From the NCBI GenBank assembly GCA_009823395.1, contig CM020503.1, positions 8,460,001-8,524,000 of the forward strand: DNA of 64,000 nucleotides, given 5' to 3'. Shown piece after piece: positions 38,201-46,432 of this stretch (the stretch's first letter is position 1; every line of letters starts with the position of its first letter). The position numbers and the translations under genes are program-made. This stretch comes from Thamnaconus septentrionalis. Its lineage: Eukaryota > Chordata > Actinopteri > Tetraodontiformes > Monacanthidae. Under the pieces are notes generated by a model. It did not search any database, had not been told where the DNA came from, and saw nothing but the letters and a program-made list of their open reading frames with translations.

Positions 38201-41200
38201 TCCTGTTTTCTTGCATAGCGCTCTGCGATTAACTTGTGATGCGCATGTGCTGTTTGCGTAAGCTAAAATATGTGCTCTTCCCACAATTCGTAAAGGTCCC
38301 ATTTTAAGAGCTAACGTTTCCTTCCAGACATCAGTGGAGCAGCCTCACAAATTAAATGACCATAGACCAATCACATCTGTTGAAAATACATTTGACCCTC
38401 TGGCTCTCCTGTGAAAAGGCTTAGTTCTGGCTTCCTGCTAAAAGAGATGTTTCAAGATGTTTGGAAGGGGACAAAACAGGTGACTGTCAGCTGGTCTCAT
38501 GGGGTGACATGAACACCTGGCTGGGTGTGTCGTCACTAACCCAGGATGATGTACCAGTGGCCTCTGTGACTTCACAAAGGTCTCATTTCTAGGACTGCCT
38601 GTTTCAGCACACACTCTCTATAAAAATAGAGCAAGCAAACTTTTCTTATTTGACCAAATTGAGACCAATAATAATCCAAAAACATATAATGGAAAAAAAT
38701 AAAACAGACTTGTTTTTCTTTTCTTTGTTAGTTTAAAGGATCTGAAACAGTGTCTGCAAGATGCTGGGGAAACTGTAATCCAGCTCAGTTTGGACACCGT
38801 TGATGCAGAAACACAGTCTGCAGTCGTGGCAACAGGTGACGCCCGGCCTGGTCCCTCTGTGTCTGTGGAAGACGGCTCCAAACCAGCTCTGCACACCGGC
38901 CTTGGCGAGTCCCCCACATCGCCCTCGAGTGGCTGTGCCTCGCAGGACGCGCACATGGAAGTGGACAGTGTGAAAGCTGAGGCCGAGGTCCCCACAGAGG
39001 CCGCTGTTGTTCCCGAGGACACCAAAGATGGAGAGGAAGCGACGGCCGATGACGAACGGGCAGAAATTTCCACCTCCACCTCAGAGGCGACCCCTGCAGT
39101 CGGTAGTGGAAACACCTACCATGACCCGTCAGCCGCTGAGCCCCAGCCGGAAGAAAACTCAGGACAACTTGAGATCAACGAGGAGATTGTCAGGGCTCTC
39201 AAAGCAGCAGTTGAGGAGCGCAGAATCATCCTCGCCAGCAGGGCCCAGCACGAGAACAACACGGTACACACACACACTTGGGGCTTTAACCTTTAATGTT
39301 AAAAAAAGTACTTTATTTACTTAAATCTGAGGAAAAATAGAAAAGACAACCAGTGAAAACCAGCATCTAATAGCTGCAGGCCTGAACCGCTGCTTAAGTT
39401 CGAGGAGACCAAAGAGCAAAGGTCACTTCACTCCCAATAGAGCAGAACAGTAAAAAGTGGTCAGTACCTTGTATAGTGTCCAGGGAGGCTCACAGCTCTC
39501 GGCTGCCTGTCCAGCAGGTGGCGGTATCAGTAGAACACACTCACGGTGGGGTTTGGCTGAGTATCACAGAGGGACTCTGAGCTTCCAGGATGGATCAGAT
39601 GGTCCTTCTATTCGGGTCGGAAATACTTGCAGGTGAAACTAGTGGTGTTAGCTGGGTTAGGAAACAGCCGCTCGTCTCCTGTCCACCGCGACTGACCCAC
39701 TCGCTTGACTTGAGTTACAGTTGTTCTTACAGTTTTAGTTTGTAACTCCCCATAAATGTCCTGGTATATTAACTTGCCGTGAATCCCAGTTTTAGTAGCA
39801 CAACTTTCCTCCACAGCTGCGGGCATCCACGCTCCCTCATTACATGTTCACCGGTCACACTGTTTTGTGCGCATTGTATGCGTACACACGCACACCAATT
39901 GTTTACAACGCACGTACCGAGCATTTCTCTAGAAATATACCATTTTAAAATAAACATACCTTCACCTAATTAAATGAAATAAGACAGAGGCAATTTTAAC
40001 ATTTTTGACATTAATTCTTTTTTAACCAATGAAGTTAGGCATGACTTGACCACACACTGAAAACATGCATTTGAACATTTTAACCCTTTCACTCTATTTC
40101 TTCCTATATTCATTTTCCTCTATTCATCTATTTATGAACATCTTTCATTGGGCTACAATGACATATGATGTCCTGGTGATTTAATGGGTGGGCTGGAAGA
40201 CAGGCTGTAGATATAAATGGAAAGCCTTGAAGGCTGTAATATTTCAGTATTTTAGTTATTACTCTGTATTTTAGTCTTTGATTTCCGTCCTTCTATCTTC
40301 CATCCAGGCGGAAGAGGACCGTAGCCGGGACATTTCCTTATCAGATGCCCCATCTGAGCTCCACCATGATTTCCCCAGGGACAGCTTTGTTGTCATTGAT
40401 GAAATTTACGATGACCCGAACGACACAGACGAAAAGGAAGAAGCAAAGAGAGAAGATGCTGACCACAGTATGGGGAGGAGGGAAGAGGATGGAACCTGTC
40501 AAGTCCTCGATACACTTGATGATCTAACTGACGTCCAGGTGGACCATAAGAGTCAAGAGGGCAGTTCAGAGACTCGGCAAACTGCACCTGAGGAAAACCT
40601 CCAGGTCGTAGATGGAGTAGCAGCTGGAGACAGAACTCAACAAGAGGACAGCGGTCAACTGGACCCGGAACAAGGAGAAGAAGCTTCAGTTGAAGCAGGA
40701 AGACGACTACCTAAGGCGGAGACTGACGGTCTGGAAAAGAGTAGCACAAAAATAGGAGTTGCAACATCGAGGAGAAGTGACTCTGACGCCACAGAATCCA
40801 AAGATGAAGAGAAGGAGGAAATGTCCTCTGTTAAACAGACAGGAGATGAAAAGGTTGAAGTCAGTGCCACTCCAGAGAGAGCTGGCAGGAGGAGGAGTGC
40901 TCGAGGAAAGAAGGAGGACAAAACAGCATTGTTCTCCTCAGAAGTGGCTGAAACTACCATCAAAGATGAGGAATCTTCATTTAAGGTTCTGGACTCTGTA
41001 GAAAAGGAGACCGTGGATGACGAACCTCCTGTCGGGAAAAGAGTTACCAGAGGACAAAGAAACAGACAGAGCAACAAAGAGACTTTGACTGAGACGACGA
41101 GGAAAGAGAGGACGCCGTCGAGGAGGAGGAACACTCCCGGCAGGGAGGAGAGCACACCAACAAAGAAGAGTGAGCCTGCTGCAGCGGAGGAAGACAAGGA

Positions 41201-43310
41201 ATCATTGGACTCCCCGGAGGAGCAAGTTGTCCAAGATGTCCGGACCAACACTGGACGGAAACGTGGACGGACGGGGAAAGGTGCTCAAATAAATAAAAAA
41301 GCGAGCGTGCCAACAAAGGAGGATGACGAGGAGACAGCTGCAAAATTTGCAGAGGGAGAAGGGCCTGGTGAGGAAGAAGAGGACAAAGCGGAAGAGAGCC
41401 AAAGAGGAAAAGAGGAGTTGGCGGAGCAGCGTTCAGCCGTCGCCTCGGCCGAGCCGGTTGGAGACGAGGACACGAAGGTGGAGCAGGAGGCCCCAGCTCA
41501 CTCCCAGCAGGAGAAATCAGCAGACGCCCCCAACCGAGAGGTACCGACGTCATAAAAAGCACTAAACATCAGTGAAGATGAAGATAGGCTTGCTCCTAGT
41601 GACGGTCTTGATTCTGTTTCAAGGCCGTGCTGACTGCAGAGGAGGCGGCAAGAGACGAAGAAAAAATCCCCGCTGCTGGCACACAAGACGAAGACACAGG
41701 TGTGCTTTTCAATTCAACAAGATGTGGCTTAACACAAATGCAACACATATAACTCAGACTGTATTATGACCATTCATCCATCCATCCATCCATCCATCCA
41801 TCCATCGTAAACCTTCAGAGCAAAAATTAAGCCCTGGTGTAAAAGTGTAAAGGCCTGGCCATCCCAACAAAATGGAATGCGACCGTTTTGATCTTTCAGA
41901 CCTCACTGCTCCCCATGACACTGTTCTCTCTCTCTCTGTCTTAGAGGAAAGCATGCACCTGGTTGCAACGGAGCAGCAGGAGGAGGTGGAGGAGCAGGAG
42001 CAGCAGCAGGAGGAGGAGGTGGAGGAGGAGCAGAAGACCCCAAGACCTCGAATGAGAGGCCGAGGACGAGGCCGAAAAAAAGCCAAACAAACACCCGGTA
42101 AAACACATATGATGCATGTATAACGCTACTGACGTGTGGGGATATTTGGCGGTTTTTCAAAACAACCGTTTGCTCATCACACCTGCATTTCTAATTGGTT
42201 TTCAACGCAGTGAGAAAATCCACCAGAGGGAAGAGAGGCGGAGCGAGCGACGAGAGCCGGGAAGAGAAGGAGGCCGAGGACGACGAGCCCCCTGCCTCTC
42301 CGCTCGGACCGCCCTCGCTGCCCAGCAATGAGGCAGAACTAACGAAGCAAGTGGATGCGAACGCTGCCCCCAGTGGGCAGGAGGTCCAGCTGCAGATCAT
42401 TGGGATGGTGGATGGTTGTTTGGAGGGAGGAGAGGAGGAGGACGAGGAGAAGGAAGGATTGAAGAGAGTGAACATAAAAGGTGAAGAAAAAAATGAAGAC
42501 TGTGACTGTGTCCACAGTGTCATATATTTATTTTACTTCCTCCCATTTTTCCTTGTGTTTTGCAGCTGAGAGCAAACAGAGGAGGGAGCCTGCCGGACCT
42601 GAAGCGAAACGATGTCGCTCTGCATCACCGAATCCACCTGCTAAACCCAGACTGCCCCCGTTTAGACCCAACAACCCTATGGGTGAGACACACACACACA
42701 CACACACTACAACAACCAGGTATGTGTTTTAGGTTGAAGAAGCGTCAAGTGTAAGCGTTTTCATCGTCTGCATCCGCAGGTCAGGAGTTTGTGGTTCCCA
42801 CGTCAGGATATTATTGCAGTCTCTGCTCCATCTTCTACATGAAGGAGAACATGGCCAAGGTGCGGCACTGCAGCAGCCGCAGGCACTACGACAACCTGCA
42901 GGTACGCTCACTTCTTCTTCTTCTTCTGGCTCTTCTTCTCACCCCATCTCCTCTTCTTAGCTTCTCCTTCTGAGCGTCTCAGAAATCTGGTGCCACATAA
43001 ACATATTGTGTGCTGTGTTAGACAATGGTTTATTCTGGTTTATTGAAGGGTTGAATGTTTTTTGTTTGTTTGTCTGTTTTATTATTTTTATTTTTTTTTC
43101 ATTCATAAAATCTGTTTATGTGAAAATGAGCATAATTTCAACTTTCAAGTTTTGTAAATAAAGTATGGTTGTAAAAATCAAAATTTTCTTCTTCTTAATA
43201 TCTTGTGGTGTTTAACTCTGTATTTTTGGCCTGTTGATTTATAGAAACATTATGAGGATCCTACAGAGAGACCTTCAACACCTCCAGCACAAAGCCCAAC
43301 TTCTCTCTGA
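26575..43310 (+). CDS. znf638-like: ZNF638-like RNA-binding zinc-finger protein, copy A
   Basis: Spliced gene assembled by hand from GT-AG sites and reading phase. Exons: 26575-28527, 29640-29701, 29947-29985, 30284-30514, 30611-30918, 31245-31387, 31511-31645, 31729-31824, 31972-32006, 33028-33605, 33678-33827, 33917-33951, 34124-34276, 34569-34697, 34988-35026, 35211-35339, 35418-35544, 35872-36042, 36129-36163, 36281-36445, 36554-36688, 36813-36851, 36943-37083, 37560-37654, 37741-37764, 38732-39263, 40308-41540, 41624-41699, 41945-42097, 42211-42480, 42566-42682, 42780-42901, 43245-43310. All phases close and give about 2,571 codons ending in TGA (human ZNF638 is about 1,980). The start ATG has A at -3, follows an in-frame TAG at 26482 and aligns with an internal Met of copy B. 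Domains in order: matrin-type C2H2 finger, RS region, five RRM-like units, acidic region, second matrin-type finger. Family members are nuclear RNA/DNA-binding proteins; the role here is inferred. Exon edges may be off by a few bases. Confidence 0.88.
28528..29639 (+). other. Copy A intron 1
   Basis: Between exons 1 and 2. It contains a TTTTG pentanucleotide run near 29204-29236 and no coding signal that I trust. Confidence 0.6.
30284..30918 (+). other. Copy A RS-rich region (two exons and a 96-nt intron)
   Basis: Exons 30284-30514 and 30611-30918 encode an Arg/Ser-rich segment, about residues 685-864. It has alternating SR dipeptides followed by repeats of the RRSPPRRS type. Such segments mediate protein contacts with splicing factors and nuclear-speckle localisation in RBM20 and SR proteins (family knowledge). 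The intron between them (30515-30610) is a multiple of three and has no stop, so a read-through form would keep the frame. Confidence 0.8.
31511..31824 (+). other. Copy A RRM-like unit 1
   Basis: Two exons, 31511-31645 and 31729-31824. The first gives VRVKLSGL (beta-1) and an alpha-1/beta-2 stretch ending FGKVQSIVLYRS. The second opens with VKVDFEKEEDA (beta-3). The split is phase 0 between beta-2 and beta-3. This is the unit most like a canonical RRM; the aromatic RNP positions are only partly kept. Confidence 0.8.
32125..32480. mobile_element. Fish interspersed repeat with ATCC tail in copy A intron 9
   Basis: An ATCC/GTCC run at 32134-32164 is followed by phrases very common in teleost repeats: TCATAGGGCGAAGGCAGGG, GCATGTTTTTGGACTGTG, GGAGAACATGCAAATTCC, CTAACCACTGCACCACTGTG. 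I take it as a truncated SINE or LINE 3'-end repeat on the basis of remembered fish repeats; the family name needs a library search. Confidence 0.6.
32481..33027 (+). other. Rest of copy A intron 9
   Basis: AT-rich, no exon seen. It ends in a pyrimidine tract and CACAG acceptor at 33027. Confidence 0.5.
33028..33827 (+). other. Copy A Lys/Ser/Glu-rich linker between RRM1 and RRM2, with a possible 72-nt intron
   Basis: A low-complexity linker that can be read straight through. Copy B has an intron at the equivalent place (56199-56304). Copy A has a good donor at 33606 (CAAG/GTACTC) and acceptor at 33677 (GATGCAG). Splicing joins codons in the same phase as in B. The 72-nt piece is a multiple of three and stop-free, so both forms are coding; I prefer the spliced form. 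Confidence 0.65.
33917..35544 (+). other. Copy A RRM-like units 2 and 3 (block I)
   Basis: Exon sizes are 35, 153, 129, 39, 129 and 127 nt. RRM2 is 34124-34276 plus 34569-34697 (ELMISMLPV; FVRMPTMETA). The 13-codon exon 34988-35026 (YKYLMRLMKT) is a spacer. RRM3 is 35211-35339 plus 35418-35544 (LIFIKNIS; VFIEFESPHDADR). Each unit is split in phase 0 just before beta-3. RNP motifs are degenerate, so these may be protein-contact or weak RNA-binding folds. Confidence 0.78.
36129..37764 (+). other. Copy A RRM-like units 4 and 5 (block II)
   Basis: Exon sizes are 35, 165, 135, 39, 141 and 95 nt, followed by a 24-nt exon. RRM4 is 36281-36445 plus 36554-36688 (TLMLTGLPE; AFVFFPDWASC). The spacer exon is 36813-36851 (EMLYKTAMKW). 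RRM5 is 36943-37083 plus 37560-37654 (RLLCVETTE; VCVEMADSAG). RRM5 is the weakest match. The layout repeats that of block I. Confidence 0.75.
37084..37559 (+). other. Copy A intron between the two RRM5 exons
   Basis: 476 bases with no coding signal. Open frames here have no similarity to the family. Confidence 0.5.
37765..38731 (+). other. Copy A intron 967 bases long
   Basis: A GC-richer central part (about 37790-38160) may be an old mobile-element piece, but I could not identify ends or a family. Confidence 0.4.
39264..40307 (+). other. Copy A intron before the acidic exon
   Basis: About 1.0 kb with no exon seen. It contains AGGTGGCGGTATCAGTAGAA near 39515, a phrase common in dispersed fish repeats, but no clear boundaries. 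Confidence 0.4.
40308..41540 (+). other. Copy A acidic repeat exon
   Basis: 411 codons, very rich in Glu, Asp and Lys. It carries three recognisable copies of the family acidic motif: FVVIDEIYDD, CQVLDTLDD and FKVLDSVEKE. It also has basic AT-hook-like patches (GRKRGRTGKG). Bases 41029-41362 are identical to copy B. The exon is less than half the length of its 2,958-nt counterpart in B, mainly because of fewer motif copies. Confidence 0.85.
41029..41362 (+). repeat. Inverted identical segment, copy A arm
   Basis: 334 bases read as identical to the reverse complement of 48369-48702. Upstream, 40933-40980 is also identical, with a few mismatches in between. Identity stops sharply at 41363 (G against A). 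Confidence 0.85.
41766..41806. repeat. ATCC microsatellite
   Basis: About ten ATCC units in the short copy A intron 41700-41944. Confidence 0.9.
41945..42097 (+). other. Copy A exon with eroded VTVDEV motif and basic RG-type tail
   Basis: This is the positional equivalent of copy B exon 46334-46432, which encodes NFVTVDEVGEEE. In A the same place reads HLVATEQQEEVEE, followed by Gln/Glu runs and PRPRMRGRGRGRKK, a basic AT-hook-like tract. The acidic motif has therefore decayed here. Confidence 0.75.
42780..43310 (+). other. Copy A C-terminal matrin-type zinc finger and last exon
   Basis: Exon 42780-42901 encodes VVPTSGYYCSLCSIFY and then RHCSSRRH, giving C-x2-C and H-x5-H, the matrin/U1-type pattern found at the C-terminus of ZNF638 and RBM20. 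The last exon, 43245-43310, adds 21 residues and TGA. Confidence 0.9.
42902..43244 (+). other. Copy A last intron
   Basis: 343 bases, AT-rich, including an AATAAA at about 43158 that could allow intronic polyadenylation just after the zinc-finger exon. No coding signal. Confidence 0.4.
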
Positions 43311-44136
43311 GAAGAATCACTGACTACTGGGGGAAATAAACCAGCGGCATTCCGGAATAACTCTCCCAGTCGGTGATTCATGTCGGGTTCCTTTTTTTTC
43401 CCATTTGCATTAATTCAAGCTCAGCTGTCACTGTTCCTGTCTTATATTTTGTTGGTCAAACTCTGATTGAAGAGATGGTTAAACAGCTGCATTTCATTTG
43501 CTTACTCATCTGCTTTGTTTAATCAGACGTTACATTATATGATGCATAACAGAACAACATTAACAGAAAAGTACAAAATTTATGTTGTAGATTTAAGATA
43601 TGAAGTTTTTCTTGTCAATTTGTAAAAAATCTGTTGAAGTGTTGCTTTTCTGATTTATCCAATCTCCTCTTGTGTTTTGTGACTCTGCACCACCTTTTTA
43701 TGTGTTATGTTGTAAAACATGCTGTTATTCATTACAATATTGAGGTCAAGACGTCTTTGTAAGCTGTTTTTACTCCCTGACTGGAGAGCTGGCATCTGAT
43801 CAGAATCACAGCACCACCAGCTGTTGTCCATTCTTCCAACCCATCAGATTTATATGATACCATGACACAATCAATACTGTCTGACGTGACGTTGAAAACG
43901 GTGCTTTGCATCAAAAAGTGAGTTTACATCCAGATTTTGTTCTTGTTTGCCAAATCTACAAAGGTATCAACACAACAGGAGGCTGCTGTGCTGATGGAAA
44001 TGGGATCCTTCCAAGAGCAGAACACTGGCAGTATTGTGTTTTTCAGTTTGTGAGACAGAGGTTTCAGCGGCTGTTTTTGGCAGCCTGGGTTCAAATGGAT
44101 GAAAATCTAATTTCTTGTTCTAAAACAATCATTATC

Positions 44137-44142
44137 AATAAA
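44137..44142 (+). promoter_or_regulatory. Probable poly(A) signal, copy A
   Basis: AATAAA about 830 bases after the stop codon, followed by an A-rich run. A second AATAAA at 43335 lies only 25 bases after the stop and could give a very short 3' UTR. Confidence 0.5.
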
Positions 44143-44560
44143 AAAACGTCTTGGATTTTGTCCTTCTCTCCTTTTCTGCCACTTGGATGCGTGTGATGAT
44201 GCACGATGATGGATGCAAAAGAAAAAACTTTTGAAAACTGGTTTTCAGGTCCAGTGGAGGGTCATGATGCCTCGTGTATTTTGTGCATACTTGGTTTCAC
44301 ACGAGCTTCTTTATAAAGGCAGAGTTCAAGGAACGTAACTCACAATTTCCTTTAAAAAAAAACCCAAAAAAGTCCAGTCCTTTTCCGTTTTCCCTCCACA
44401 GATGAAACTTTGATACTATTCTGACACTTCTGATTGGTTCTCCAGGCAGGTTAGGAATTACAGTGCCCTGCCACTCACCTGCCAGTTGAACTGTCTCTGT
44501 TTTGAGTGCTGCTGAAAGCTCTTAAAAAAGGCAACGAACCATTTCTTTCTTTTTCAACAA

Positions 44561-44566
44561 TTTATT
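44561..44566 (-). promoter_or_regulatory. Probable poly(A) signal, copy B
   Basis: TTTATT on the + strand, AATAAA in the sense of copy B, about 350 bases downstream of its stop and just after the 44602-44638 hairpin. Confidence 0.5.
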
Positions 44567-44601
44567 GAAACATTACATAAACTTTTAGAACGCGCTTAAA
44601 A

Positions 44602-44638
44602 TAAAATGCATAGATCATGCATTGATCTATGCATTTTA
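44602..44638. repeat. Perfect inverted repeat (hairpin), 16-bp arms
   Basis: Arms are TAAAATGCATAGATCA and its exact reverse complement, separated by the 5-base loop TGCAT. In copy B RNA it lies in the 3' UTR some 35-75 bases before the poly(A) signal. Confidence 0.85.
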
Positions 44639-44916
44639 CACCCCTGAAGTTGATGCATTACATTTTGAATCTCAAAGGTCAAACAAACTTCTCAGTTGAA
44701 TAACAAAAAGATAAATCTTTATATGTTTTTGTTTTGTGTGTGTGTGTGTAGACTGTATGTGTTAGCATAATTACAATATGAGATACATTTTCAAAGAATC
44801 AATCCGCAAACCTGTTAAAAAGCGTTTCACTGGTTTTAACCAGACAATAAACATTTTTACACCTTCTGACTGCTAAAAGCTGTGATGCAATGTTTCATCT
44901 CGGTGGAAGGTTCTGA

Positions 44917-46432
44917 TCAGTCCGAAGATGTTGCTGAAGGTTTCGGAGGCCTCTGTTTATGCTTCTGATAATATTTCTGTCAACAAACGAAAGAGTAGAA
45001 GGTGTTACCGACTTGAAGTGCAGTGTGTGTCATCGACCTGTGTGTACGTGTGAGCGTACCTGCAGGCTTTCATAGTGCCTGCGACTGCTGCAGTGGCGCT
45101 CCTTGGCCATGTTCTCCTTCAGGTAGAAGATGGAGCAGAGACTGCAGAAATACCCTGATGTGGGAACCACAAACTCTTGACCTGTGGAGGAAGACCATGA
45201 GAACGCCTCATAACATCATCTTCATTTCAAACAACAAAAAAACAAAAACAAAATTCAAGTTCAAACATGGATGTATGTTAGTGACGTGTGTCTCACCCAG
45301 AGGATTGTTGGGTTTAAAAGGCGGCAGGATGAAGTCTGCAGGTTCACAAGGTGACGTGGAGCGAGATTGTTTGGCTTCAGGCCCAGCGAGCTCTCTCCTC
45401 TCTTTACTCTCAGCTGAAAAAAAAACACAAGGGCACGTTAACAAAATCATGCACGCTGCTGTGGTCACACCCATGATTATATATTTTTATTTTTTTTGGA
45501 CCTTTAATGTTCGCTCTTTTCGATGCTTCCTTCTCCTCTCCTCCCGCCAAACAACTGTCCAACAGCTGGTTTTCCTGGACCTCCTGCCCACCAGGGGCAG
45601 CATCGGCATTGACTTGCTCATCTACTTCCACCTCTTCTGCGTTGGTCAGTGGGTGTGGTCTGAGGGGGGAGGCAGGAGGGTCATCATAAGCTTCCTTCTC
45701 TTCCTGTGCCTTGTTGCTTGCGGCAGCTTTCTTCCCTCTGATGGACTTTCTCACTGTGGTGTAAAATAAATCATTGGGAGAGAAAACAGAACAGATTAAT
45801 TGTTAAACTCCTGCAACACTGCAGAGTGTCACCGGAATACTGCTTACATTGAGTGTTGGGAAGATTACTTTGCAAATGTAATTGGTTACAATTACAAGTT
45901 GCCCCACTGAAAATGTAACAGTAGTGTAAGTATTTCAATTACTTTATCAAAATAATGTAACTAATTACATTTGATAACATTTTGATTACTTTTCTTAATG
46001 TTGAATAATTGCTCTCAACTGTATTAGACCTGACAGTGTTCATCTTTCAGCTGTACTCAAAACAGAGAGAGACAATTCAACTGGCAGGCCTGGGGCAGGA
46101 TGCTGAAAGTCTGCAACTCAACTTGACAGGGGAACCGATCAGAAACTTCAGAATAGTATTAAACTTCCGTCTGTGGAGGGAAACTGTAAAGGATGGTGCT
46201 TGTGCCAAAACCATGCAAAGCAACATAAACAAAACCATTAAACATAAAACCCAGCCTTTTTTGTAAAAATTGGTCAGATCATCAATAATCATGAATCATC
46301 AGTAATTCCACAACTTTGGGCTCTGAGTGTTACCTGCTGTCTGTTTGGTTCTCTTTGGTGGGCTGCTTCTTGTCCTGTGTGGTACTTCTTCCTCACCCAC
46401 CTCATCCACAGTAACAAAATTCATTGTTTCCT
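44917..46432 (-). other. Copy B 3' coding exons with VTVDEVGEEE motif and C-terminal zinc finger
   Basis: Exon 46432-46334 carries NFVTVDEVGEEE, the ZNF638/RBM20 signature. Exons 45753-45502 and 45413-45297 are acidic and Pro-rich linkers matching copy A. Exon 45181-45060 encodes the matrin-type finger (YFCSLCSIFY; RHCSSRRH). Exon 44976-44917 ends the protein. Confidence 0.9.

Larger units (their letters stand above)
43311..44916. other. Converging 3' UTRs and short intergenic gap
   Basis: No coding exon. Copy A has AATAAA at 43335-43340 and again at 44137-44142. Copy B has TTTATT on the + strand at 44561-44566, which is AATAAA in its sense. If the distal copy A site is used, transcripts end about 0.4 kb apart; reading past it would give antisense overlap. 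A perfect hairpin lies at 44602-44638. Confidence 0.55.

Noticed and set aside
40655..41562. Minus-strand Leu/Ser-rich frames opposite the copy A acidic exon
   Set aside because: Antisense shadows of the real exon; no splice sites or conserved motif.
45023..45769. 248-codon + strand frame
   Set aside because: Crosses the antisense of four copy B exons and introns. The copy B reading has matching paralogous exons and correct phases.
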